64,000 nucleotides of DNA, taken from positions 9,260,001-9,324,000 of the forward strand of contig NC_092568.1 in NCBI RefSeq assembly GCF_037975245.1, read 5' to 3'. Every line of letters starts with the position of its first letter. Position 1 is the stretch's first letter. Origin of the DNA: Apostichopus japonicus (taxonomy: Eukaryota; Echinodermata; Holothuroidea; Aspidochirotida; Stichopodidae). Under the pieces are notes generated by a model. It saw only the letters and a program-made list of their open reading frames with translations. It ran no database searches and was not told the DNA's origin. The translations under genes and the position numbers were made by a program. Below are positions 13,241 to 24,800 of this stretch, one piece after another.

Positions 13241-13668
13241 TCTGATGACTCACACAGTCACCCAAGTCACATCTGATGACTCACCGAAGTCACATTTGAT
13301 GACTCACACAGTCACCGAAGTCACATTTGATGACTCACACAGTCACCGAAGTCACATTTGATGACTCACACAGTCACCGAAGTCACATTTGATGACTCAC
13401 ACAGTCACCGAAGTCACATTTGATGACTCACACAGTCACCGAAGTCACATTTGATGACTCACACAGTCACCGAAGTCACATTTGATGACTCACACAGTCA
13501 CCGAAGTCACATTTGATGACTCACACAGTCACCGAAGTCACATCTGATGACTCACACAGTCACCGAAGTCACATCTGATGACTCACACAGTCACCGAAGT
13601 CACATCTGATGACTCACACAGTCACGGACGTCACCTCTGATGACTCACACATTCACCAAAGTCACAAT
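13241..13668 (+). repeat. 31-bp minisatellite, about 14 units
   Basis: The unit reads TGATGACTCACACAGTCACC then GAAGTCACATT, repeated at a regular 31-bp period with one shortened unit near the left edge. Each unit holds TGACTCA, the AP-1/TRE heptamer, and I count 14 of them. The central units are nearly identical and the edges are diverged. Confidence 0.95.
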
Positions 13669-13958
13669 TTTAAGGGAAGTATACAAAAAATGATTACCAT
13701 CTTTGGCCAAATAAAATCACCACAAAATTAAGTTGTGAAATTAAAATGTATTAAATATTATGTACCATTTTTATTATTTACTAAAAACTTACAAGAACAA
13801 AAATATTCATCTCAATTCATTTAGTTTTTTAAATTATATACTAAGATATATATTCAAGCCAATGAGATATATATATAAAATGCAATCATATAAAAGCATC
13901 TTCGTGTGTCTAAAACAACTACTCCCAAACCATGACCATGCTAGTACACAATGGATGG

Positions 13959-14385
13959 TGACGTCATAGATTATTATTTTGATTTAATGACGTCAAAGAC
14001 CCCTTATTATTATTGGCTACTTGTATAGACTCTCAATTAAGTAAATCGCTTACTTACGAATGTTAACATGTAAATTTTTTGATGTATGAAATTGATAATA
14101 AAAAGAATAAAAAACTGGTGATTACTCCCTGTTATTATTTATGCGTTTGACACAAGCGCTGTTACTAAAAGTGGTATTTATGTCGTGATGAATATGCATG
14201 TTATCTCTATTAATATAATTCATACACAGCGTGTCATATTTGAAACATGCATTTCAACAAATATACCATAACCATGGTGAAATAAAAAATGGAATGTGCG
14301 TGTGACTTGTTAATTGGTGGAAAAAAACTTCATAGTTTCCTTAAAAAACAAATCATCTTTCTTAAGGCTCAATAAGATGACGTCA
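13959..14385. promoter_or_regulatory. Cluster of three perfect CRE palindromes
   Basis: TGACGTCA occurs at 13959-13966, 13988-13995 and 14378-14385. Only about one would be expected by chance in the whole window. They lie about 1.4-1.9 kb past the stop of gene 1. Function is inferred from the motif only. Confidence 0.4.
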
Positions 14386-15812
14386 CTATATCGTGACGTA
14401 GCACCTAACCTCCCCCCCCCAAACCCTTCCGATGTACCCCTGTCAAGCTAAAGTACAACAATACAAAGAACGCAATACTGGATGTGTTTGTATAAATATC
14501 GGAAGGTCATTCAAAGGAAACTTCGTTTTATATCCTGTGCGAGCGTATTTCCTGTGCCAATACTGTAAGGCTATATATTAACAAATATTCCCATAAATTT
14601 ATTGGTCGTGTATATTTCGACTCCTTCTAGAACTACATGACATAAATCGTAACATATTCAGTTTCATGTTGCTAGTAGTTCAATAAATAAGATCATTTCA
14701 CTTTAAATCATAATAATAATAATAATATTAATCATCATCATATGTTGACTATTTGTTATTCATTTTGTGATTATTTTAACCTGATACATAACTTACAACA
14801 GAGAACTAACCATCTCTCTAAACCAATCAAATGCATCATATAATAAACGTCATGCCACTTTAAGTAATTGACAGGCGGATAACAGGAAAGCATCGGAATT
14901 GGCGGTTAAACGCTGTCGTTCATACCAAGACATGGTTTCACATACTGTACTTTGTAATAGTGAGTCCTCGTTTGTACTTGAAGTTTCTTTGTACGTGTAC
15001 ACATCCTAATGGATTTGTACTTGCATTTGTACTCGAAATCCAGGCTAGCATAGGTACCAGTGTAAAATTAAGTACTCGTAACAAAGCTTAGAGCATTGTA
15101 CTCATAAAAAGCGGACTCTATACATGTACTCTTAAGATATTGCACTCCTACTACAATGAGTGATTCAGATATTTTCTAACAATAACATTGTTTGGAACAC
15201 GTGATGCTTTCAAAACAACTAACTAAACTGTTATCAATGTTACCCATAAAATATGTTTAAAATAAAAATCAAACCCATGGTCGTCCACTTACTCACTGGC
15301 CCTTCCGTAATGGCCATTGCCCCTTCCTCAAGGAATCGGGGGGGGGGGGAGTGGGTTAGAATTTGGCTTCCCTTCTTTGAAATCCTGTGAACGGCCATCG
15401 ATTTAACCTTCAACAAGTCTTTTTTGTAGTGAAAATCAAACAAATCAACACTTTCTCTTCAGATTAAGACATATGATGGTCTTACCTCTCCATTTCTAGG
15501 AATAATTTGCAGGATTGGAACCTCGAAATGTAACCGTTGAAAACTTGCAGCAGTTTTTTTTGTAAGTTTTTTTGTTTTTGTAGCAGGCATAAAAAATAGA
15601 ATTCAATATTAATTACAGTATAACTAGCTCGAAACTTAATCTGCTCTAAGAGCTAATGAATAAACAAAAATGCGATTCTCCTTGATAATATATAATATAT
15701 ATTTCACGTACACGTCACAGTGACGTATTATTTGAAGTTATATTACTTATGGTAAATTCCGAATCTTTAATTACATTGTCTCTTCTTTGTTCAACGACGC
15801 CTTTGCGCTAAT
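14386..15812. other. 3' flank of SNAP-25-like gene 1
   Basis: It must contain the 3' untranslated region of gene 1 (minus strand). ATTAAA at 15766-15771 is one candidate signal. No other gene or complete element was seen; a G10 run lies at about 15339. Confidence 0.5.
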
Positions 15813-15881
15813 CTACTTGTTACGTAAAATATCCTTAGCTCTCTTATCCGCGGCCTCAATCCGATCTTTGTTTGCCAGTGC
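15813..15881 (-). CDS. SNAP25: SNAP-25-like gene 1, exon 7 (terminal exon)
   Basis: It encodes [16 protein letters not shown] then DILRNK and stop TAG (residues 188-209). The acceptor is TTTTTACAG. It supplies SNARE layers +3 (A), +4 (N), +5 (I), +6 (A), +7 (A) and +8 (I), all of family type. The intron before it is 525 bp. Confidence 0.94.
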   Translation of the reverse strand, partial: ALANKDRIEAADKRAKDILRNK

Positions 15882-18800
15882 CTGTAAAAACAAACACAAA
15901 AAATAAAGCAATAAATAATAATAAATTAAAGAGTTTTTTTTTACAATTGAAAGCACAGGGCATGGTTTGAGTGGAAGCTCAGTAACCTGTTTTAGTGCTA
16001 CTACGCTGGCGGTAGGTCCACCTGTGCAGAGTATTGGTTAACCCTAGAGATAACCCCCACGCCTACCCCTTGAAATTTTACAGAAGTTTTTTTTCTTCAA
16101 ATCAGTCGTTTTTTTTTAATCGATCACATCTCATTCCCGTACAAGAATTCTTTAAAAAAAAAAAGTTTAAAAAATTACCATAGATACCTACATTATTGCG
16201 GTAGGAAATGCTGTCCATCAAAATACCGAACGACCATAAAATAGTCATTGTTTCACAAGGATCCTCACCCTTAAGACGAATGCCGCAATATAACGCCCAC
16301 CCCCCCCCCCCCCTCCACCACGCTCTCATCCAAAGACAAGTATAAATACGCACATTACAAATGGCTACAGGATCTATACCAATGAGTAAGAAAACAAATG
16401 GGTTACCTTCTGGTTGGTTCGATCTATCTGGTTATTCTGCGTGTCTATTTCGTTGCCCATGTCTACGGCCATATTTTTGAGGTTACCGATGATGTCACTG
16501 ACTGCGCCAAGGTTATCGTCCATCTCATCTTCTCGTGCGTCATTCGTTATTCTGAGGGTCAACAAAATTCCATCGGTGTCATATCTAGTTCTATAAAATC
16601 GCGATATTTTGGTACCGTTTTCTTATTACAACCACAGTTGAAATAGGATTAAATCTACAGCTGAGGATTCACAAATTCCGACGTTCACAATCCTACAGTA
16701 ATCGTTCATATTATATACTGTGCCATGCCCAAATCTACCAAATCGCGATATTTTCAATACGGTTAAGCATCAATATGTAAATAGGCGGTTTATGGGTGAG
16801 ATTCCACACAAGTTCATAGTACCTGTAGTAATCATAAATGAATCCTATAAAGTATATCGCGATGTTTCAATTATTTAAATTACACTGTTTTAGTGGAAAT
16901 CATCCCTCAATTGAAAACATAAATTTAATTCTACATGAACTAGAACAGAACTGGAGTTTTACACACTGCACACTTTTATATATTGGAGTGTTAGCTCAGT
17001 GGTTAACGCCGGTGCCTTTCAATCATAAGGTCCCGAGATCGAGCCACTCCAAGATCAATGTATTTTGTCCAGTTACAGTGTTGTTGACAATTGACAATTC
17101 ATAATCATGGACGTTAAATATGAATCTAAGAGACTGACTTCGGTCAGCTTGCGGCTTTGATAAGCCAATGATGGCATCTACGCGAGTTCCTGCTTGCATG
17201 CAGGAGGATCTAAAATGCATATATACATGCATAAATACATTTAGAACCTTTGTATGTTCAACAACATAACAAACATGCCAACAATCTGTTTTGACATCGG
17301 TATTTAGAAAACGTCTAACCGTGTGTCGCAGTCACCCGTTAATGGTGACTTATACCCAGTGGCGTAGGAAGGTACTTTTGAGTGGGGGGGCCGGCCTGGG
17401 GGAGGGGTCTAAGGGGAGGGGGTGTCCCCCTCCCCTTTGGAATTTTTTTGCATTTCCAGGTGGCCTTAGATGCAATTTGGTGCAATATAGCACACTTCAA
17501 CTCCCACTCCATTTTTGTAAAGAATTTTGCATTTTCACCTGGCCTTAAATGCAATTTGGTGCTCCAAATGAGATTTTTTTCTCATTTGGAAATGAAAAAG
17601 GGGTTTTCTGACTTGCGGAGCGGGGGGGGGGGGCGGAATGATACTTCCGCCCCCATATTTTTCACTGGGGGGCTGGCGCCCCCCAGCCCCCCGGTTCCTA
17701 CGCCCTTGCTTATACCGTCGTATCTCGACTTACCTCGTGACATACGATTTGTCGCCTTTTGCACCTGGACGGTTATCATCGATTCTAGGTTGGTTAGTTT
17801 TGACTTTACCATCTTCACTCGTTTTCCAGCCTTTCTTATAATTGTCAGTTTTCTCGTAACTTGAATGTCTATATAAAGGGAAATAAAATTGATAAATATT
17901 AACAGCAATCTATAGGATAATGAAAAAAAAAGAATGAAACCTTCGTTAAGAATGAAATGTATGGGTCTATAATATGCTACACCAGGCATATAGAGTAAAA
18001 TGCATTTAAATTTTGAAAAGTAAAAACTTTTAAAAGGGATCTTTCTGTATGATGAAAGTATATCTACACCCTGATAATGAACAAAGATATAGTAATGGTA
18101 AACAAATTAGACTATTTTCGGAAAGTTCCTACAATAGGACGGGGACACGTGGTTCTCGGGACATCGGACATGGGACACGTTGTTCTTGGGACATCGGGCA
18201 TGGGTATACATTTTTCTATTTTCAGCACAGGATCAATGGTAGTACATCTTAAAACGAACCAAAGAAGAACTTACTTATTCCATGGACAAACGCATAATCC
18301 ACAGCACTTCTCTAAATCAGAAAGGTTTCTCTCTGCTTCTTTCATGTCAGAATTAATTTGATCTAACCCTCCTTCAATGCGGTCCAGTTTTTCTACGGAT
18401 GGAAAAGGAACAACATGTTTATAGAGAAAAGATGCTCTGTAAAAAAAAACTAATAAAAACCTCCCTTGCTTAAGATTACAGGTACAAAATTTGTGTCGAA
18501 AAAAATGCTCAGCAATTTTGATTCTATGGCGTGCTTTACCAGGTCCGTAACCAGACATGCATGGGCACCGAGGAGCATTGTCCCCTACCCCAACCCCAGT
18601 GCAGACTACTGTGCCCCCCCCAACATCTGTGCCAAAATTATGTATACCAAAACAACTTCTCTTGTATTGTGCCCTCCGATACGTTGGTGGTGTCCCTCCC
18701 TAAATTGTTGTTGCCGTTTCCTAAATTGTTGGTGCCCCTTCCGAAATTGTCGGTGCCCTCCTTAAATTATTGGTGCCTCTCCAGCTCAGAGTTCATGGTT

Positions 18801-21800
18801 TGGTTACGGGCTTGGACTTCACCTAGCTATTACACTCGAGGATCTCCTCGGTGCGACCGAATTAAAATTCCTAGGACTTAAGGGCGCCCTCACATAACTG
18901 AAGGGCGCCCTCACTAGTCACTTTGCACAGCAGAGCGAAGGCCGCGCTATACGTATGTAGCTTTTCTACTGGATCTTGAACAAGACAACAGGGTGGAGAG
19001 AGGGGGGGGGGGGCGGTGAAGGTGACAGAGGAGTGGCAACGGAAATCAAATATTTTAATCAATACATATTACCGATGACTGTTTTTCCGACGGAAACTAA
19101 CTCAATACACATTTACACGTAAAGGTTCACTGGTATAGGCTACTGTAGGGAACTATCAGGTTGTATGGCACTGCATGTGTCATCCAGTCGACGGGGTCTT
19201 TAGCACAGCTTCTAGTGCATGCGTGAGAATAAAGCAGATCCATGGCTTAATATAAAGACCGTCAAAGACTAAAAGAAAAACAATTTTCCACGAAGGTCAC
19301 CTATATAGCTTGATACATAATGAAACACTCTGTGAGGGATATATACACACATCATGCATTCATGATAACGAATTAAAATCATGATTAAAAAGAGTGGTAT
19401 AAGACACTACAGGAAATACTCGTGCACTGCACGAACATGCAAACAACAACACTCTAGGCATATCTATAAGGAATATGCATATTGAATTGCCATTTCTTTT
19501 TTTCTTGTCTCGCTTTGTCTTCTTTTGTCTGTTCTTGTCCGATCCGATCATAAGTGTCTTCTCATGTCTTGTGATGTTTTGTATTGATTTGTTTGCCTTA
19601 CATACAAGTGTCCAATCTTGCCTGTGTTGTATTTTCTTATCATGCAGTAGCTTATGACGGTATCTAAAATTGAGGCGGGGGGAGGGGGGGGGGGGAGGTG
19701 GGCGAAAACCGGTTGGAGCATGGGGTCCTTACCAGTAGAATTTTCAGTTTTTTTAGATGATATGGTGTCTCAGGCATGGGACATTGGAAACATTTTACTG
19801 TTACTTTTATATCCGAAATTCTACTTTTTCTCAACTGTATACGAATTTAAGTGCTTCATCGATTTTTTTTTTCATTTAACGTCAAAATTTCGACATTGTG
19901 TCGAAATTTCTAAGAAAACTCGTAAATAAAAATATATGATGAGGTATGAAACGACAAACTTTTGCTTTACTGGCCCTCCTTTTGCTAATTCAAAGGATTC
20001 AGCAGAATGGTTTAACACTGCCTCCCTCGTTGAAAAGTGAGAAGTCAGAAACTTATTCCTGCCCGACGCCCCCCCCCCCTCACAATCTTTGAAAAGTGTT
20101 AGGAGGGGTAGTCGCCCCCTCTGCCCTCCCCATTTTCCTACGCTAATGTCTTGTACATTGGCCAATACGTTCCAGGCTGGTCAAAATATCTAGCAGCGCC
20201 TATGTACATACCTATTTTAGAAAACTTAATTAAAGCGTCAATTAACAAAGTGATATAGAGTTACGACTAGTACCTTTTACCCCTTGTTCGAGTTCTAAAT
20301 CCATACTGATTTACTATAGTCTGTGTAACAAGTTTTAAAGACTATCGGAATTGCCATACAAATATGCTATACAGTCAAACAATGGTCAGTAATCCAGTAA
20401 GATTTCAATAAACACTTTACTGTCACCCTCATAGCATTTTGTCAAATTGAAACATGTATATGTCTAGTAAGTAAGACCTCCTCTGCGTCTAGAAAAATTA
20501 TGGAGAATCAGAGCCTCTATAGGAAAGTACTTTTGAAAACTTCTAGTTATTTTTAGCGTACTAAAAGTTGTGGCCGATACTGAAGACCTTTAACAATACA
20601 TTCCAGTTTCGCGTAACCAGTACATTGAGTATGACCTTAACAAGTTCTGCGAAAGACACACTGACTTATGCAGACATGTTGCCGACGACTGCTTTTCAAT
20701 CTAGTTTCAAGAGAGACATTAGATAGAAACACGTTACATATACACGTCTACTTGTGGTTGGGAGGAGGGAAGTGGCCGATACGGGCCGGTGATCAGAACT
20801 GGTTTGTTGAATAATTGAGAAAATACTACTAGTATAATGGTCACCATGTCGTTTGTCAACTTGACCAAAGAACACGTGTAAAAGGTAATCCGCGAACATC
20901 AGCAAGAGATATAAGATAACGTTACTAACAGGACAACAGACAGACGCAAAGTGTGCAGGAAAAACTTATAGAAATGGTGTCATTAGTAAAAAGTGAAACA
21001 ATCAGGGAGAAATATTCACATCAAACCATACCATACCTTATGAAGAAACTCTTCCAGATGACGATAAATTTGTGAAAGGAAAACACATCATAAAATCATA
21101 AGAGAAGAAACTCGAAGCAAATTATCATCTTTTCTGGGAGATAAATTCCTTTAACTTACAAGGGTGTCAAACTTGAGCAGAAAGACGCAAATTTCCAAAA
21201 AATATGGCGTGAAATAAAACAAACAACTATAAAGACTGTCATTTGGATATAATTACACAGATTCAAATAATTATTTGTTATCAATAAACTCAGTTGATTG
21301 TGTTGTTTATGTTGATCATGCTGTCTTGGTTGTTTATGTTGCTGATACATAAGTATATTGGCTTTGGAAATGTAAACAATAAGTTTCGGTCATTTGATTC
21401 TTACCCCCCCCCCCCCTCTTTAAATGGAAGGATTTTAATTTTGAGGCACGTTCTTGAGAAACGTGCGCCCTCCTCCTCTCTCTCACTCTCTCCACCCCTT
21501 CCCCCTCTCTCTACGCAGCCGTGCAGCTGGCTCCCCCCCCAGAAAAATGTTGAATTGACGACATATGATAAGTTGTCAATTCAACATTTTGCAGAAAAAT
21601 GTTCAATTGCTCAGTTAAAGCAACTGAGCAATGAAACATATTTCTGATTTTGATAAGATATTATCTTGTTATCTTAACAATTTACTGAAAAATGTTGACT
21701 TACTGGGACAAAGTTTTCATATGTTGATGGTACTTTTAAGCTTCCGTATACACCTCCTGCAGTGTTTCAAAGCTTTTTCATCGACGTTTGAATAAGTTTG

Positions 21801-24800
21801 TAGATCGGATAATGTCTCTAATACTATACAACAAATTACTGTATGACGGGAAGTGGATGGGGGAGGGGGAAGGGGGATTATACTGTACCTCCTTGTTGGT
21901 CCAGTTCAGTCAGTGTCTTGATACCTACTTCTTGACTCTAGATTGGGAAAAGACGAAAACGAAAGGTAAACAAGATTGAGGAAATCCTACTCGAGACTTA
22001 GAAGGCAATTGAAAGTGGTTTTACAATTCACAACATCCTATTACACTAATGTTCGCATTTATACTTCCCCGGAATCAATTCAGAGGAGTGTATTTCCAGT
22101 TCCAAATTTAACAACATTTCGAGCAAAAGAACAACAAGAATGAGCAATCTGTTTCACTATATACCGAGAGTATGAATTTTCGACTTAAAACGACAAGATT
22201 CAATATTACAAGAGACATTCTATGTTTACTTGGCTATTGTTACAATTACTGAAGGGCCATCGCGTCTTCAACATGTAAACATTTCCGGGGTCACGTGTTA
22301 CACCTTTACGTGGATTGAAACGATGGTACATGCGTGGAATGACAATGCACTTGAATGTAATTTTTTAGAGATTTGCATTATTTTACTAATATTTTAGGCT
22401 ACACTTACTCTTATAACAAAACGACATTGTTGCTTAAAGAGTATAGAACAAATCAGTGATTAATTCAGTTTCAATGCTAAATAGTATAAACAATTATAAC
22501 GCTAGAATTAAAACAAATTCTGTAGGCCAGGGGTGACCATGAAATTGACCATGACGGCCACACAGCGAATTTTTATAAGCAACCCGAGGGCCGCAACAGC
22601 CCAAAAGAAATTGGAAATATTTCATTATCTGGCAAATGGAAGATTTAAGTTTTAAATGCGCTTCAATGTTCCATCAGTTAGGCTGAAATATCCTATGACA
22701 AGTTGGGCCTATATACATATATACACCCCCCCCCCCCCAAGGAATATAAAGTTCATAGTTTTCCTTTCGGTCATTCAGTGAAATCCATTGTTTCGGTTCC
22801 TTTATGGTTCGATAAACATGTGCTCTGATGTTATAATGTTCCGCATGGATAAGGTTTTGAAAGCACAAGCTTCGACTGCTGGCTGGATGCGAACCAGTGG
22901 TCCTCATTTTACCTGACTGTGCTGTTGCATGGCTATTCCGAATTTCCGATAACTAAAAGTTTGCAAAATTAGTATAAAATTTATATAAAAATTCAAGTCA
23001 GACATAACAGTGTGTTTCTAGATTAGTCATGATAGTTTAACTATTCAAAAAATATAGGTTTTCCAATTTTTTTCTTAAAAAAAAAGTTAACATGCAAAAA
23101 GCAGATAATGTTGCTTGTTTCATGAGATATTAGAACTACATCTGAAAGAAAACACCTTCGTGACATTGGAAACCCTGAATCGAGATTAACAAATTCATAC
23201 TTTATATTATAATTATCTTAATATAAAAAACAATAAGGCGACGTAAAAAGTAAACACAAATACTTAATCTGTACCTCTTCAGCCATTTGCAGCATTCTCC
23301 TGGTGCTATCCAGCGACTATACGGAAAAAAGGAGAGGAATAAAGTCATTGCTGTAACAAACCAAGTGAATTGGTAAAACTTAAACATGAAGAGGGCGAAG
23401 TGATGGGGGCGGGGGTTGGAGAGGGGTTAGTGGCTTGCCGAGAATAACCATTTACTGTGCCCTGAAAACGGAAGAAAATATACTGAAAAAGCTGATAAAA
23501 TAATCTTTAAGCATATTCAACAATAAGAGGCTCGCGGCATACATCATAAACGATTTCACAGTCAAGAGTATAGGGGTATCCACTATTGCTGTCATTTAAG
23601 AGATAAAGGAACCGGCCAAAATTAATTAGTTTGGCTCTTAATCTTGGAATGCCTTAATTAAATTTCCTGCCAGAACAAGAAGAAAACATAGCTGAGTGAT
23701 TTCACGCTGTTGGCAATGGAATTGTATGAGGCATAGAACTGAAGAATAACATTGTAGCAAGGGGCACATATACACGGACAAAAACAATATATGTATTTAC
23801 ACCAACGTATTACATAATGATAACGATAAATGATATTCGTGACTTCAAAGAGTGAAAAGTCAGTCTTGTTGACGGTGTCTACAATGATCAAACAATAAAG
23901 GAGACATTTCAGTTCCATTGTAATGAGTGGTTTATTTTGGGGCAAAATTGAAGAACTTTCAGAGAGTACAAAAATACCTTTTCTTGCAGAGATAACTTGA
24001 CACACAGTAACGCTTTGATAAAGAATTAATGTCATTCAATTAGACCAATTTTTACGGATGTACCTACCACGCCCCCCCCCCCACTCCCTCCTCTCTTCAA
24101 CCTCATCCAGGGTATATTTATTAGCACAACCTTAGGTTTAGACCTAGATATAGACCTAATTTATAGTCAACATAAACAGTCTCAGAATACACCAAGTTTG
24201 GCGTGTAAACTTTTATTTTGCTTTCTTGTGAGAGGATTCTCAGACCACCCCATCCCCCTTCCTATATTGGAGTCAGCTTAAGCGAGCCCAGGGCGAGCCC
24301 CACCCTTCATAAAGCCCTTCATTTGCCTCTGACCCTTCCATAGAGGTTCATGCTCCTTCCTAAATTTATCTTAATTGGGTGATTTTAGAATGTTATCTTT
24401 TTTTCAGAAATCCTGGGATCCGACATAGCGTTGCACATGTAAGAGATGAAAGAAGCGACAATCATTACAATACAGCAAGGGCGTAGGAACCGGGGGGGCT
24501 GGGGGGGCGCCAGCCCCCCAGTGAAAAATATGGAGGGGCGGAAGTATCATTCCGCCCCCCCCCCCCCCCGCTTCGCAAGTCAGAAAACCCCTTTTTCATT
24601 TCCAAATGAGAAAAAAATCTCATTTGGAGCACCAAATTGCATCTAAGGCCAGGTGAAAATACAAAATTAAGTTTACAAAATGGAGTGGGTGTTGAAGTGT
24701 GCTATATTGCACCAAATTGCATCTGAGGGCACCTGGAAATACAAAAAAATTCCAAAGGGGAAGTCAGAAAACCCCTTTTTCATTTCCAAATGAGAAAAAA

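Larger units (their letters stand above)
18393..21888. other. Gene 1 intron 3: contents
   Basis: A 3.5-kb intron holding a 21-bp tandem repeat, poly-G/C runs (about 19007, 19680, 20071, 21405), a short hairpin at 19885-19909 (AAATTTCGAC arms) and the hairpin pair at 21544-21632. No further exon was found. Confidence 0.6.

Noticed and set aside
13241-13668. CRISPR array
   Set aside because: The units are contiguous with no unique spacers, and this is animal DNA. The same applies to 60225-60822.
16984-17050. Functional tRNA gene
   Set aside because: The A box is perfect but the T arm and B box are degenerate and a SINE-like body follows.
17582-17989. 135-residue open frame on the minus strand
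   Set aside because: It reads exon 5 in the wrong frame and runs into the MITE; the spliced frame gives the conserved YKKAW linker instead.
20276-20335. Possible exon 3 of gene 1 (ends GAACAAGGGG before GTAAAA)
   Set aside because: It resembles the LDEQG ending, but the frame that joins exons 2 and 4 does not encode the zero-layer segment. The exon at 21889-21937 fits in length, phase and sequence.
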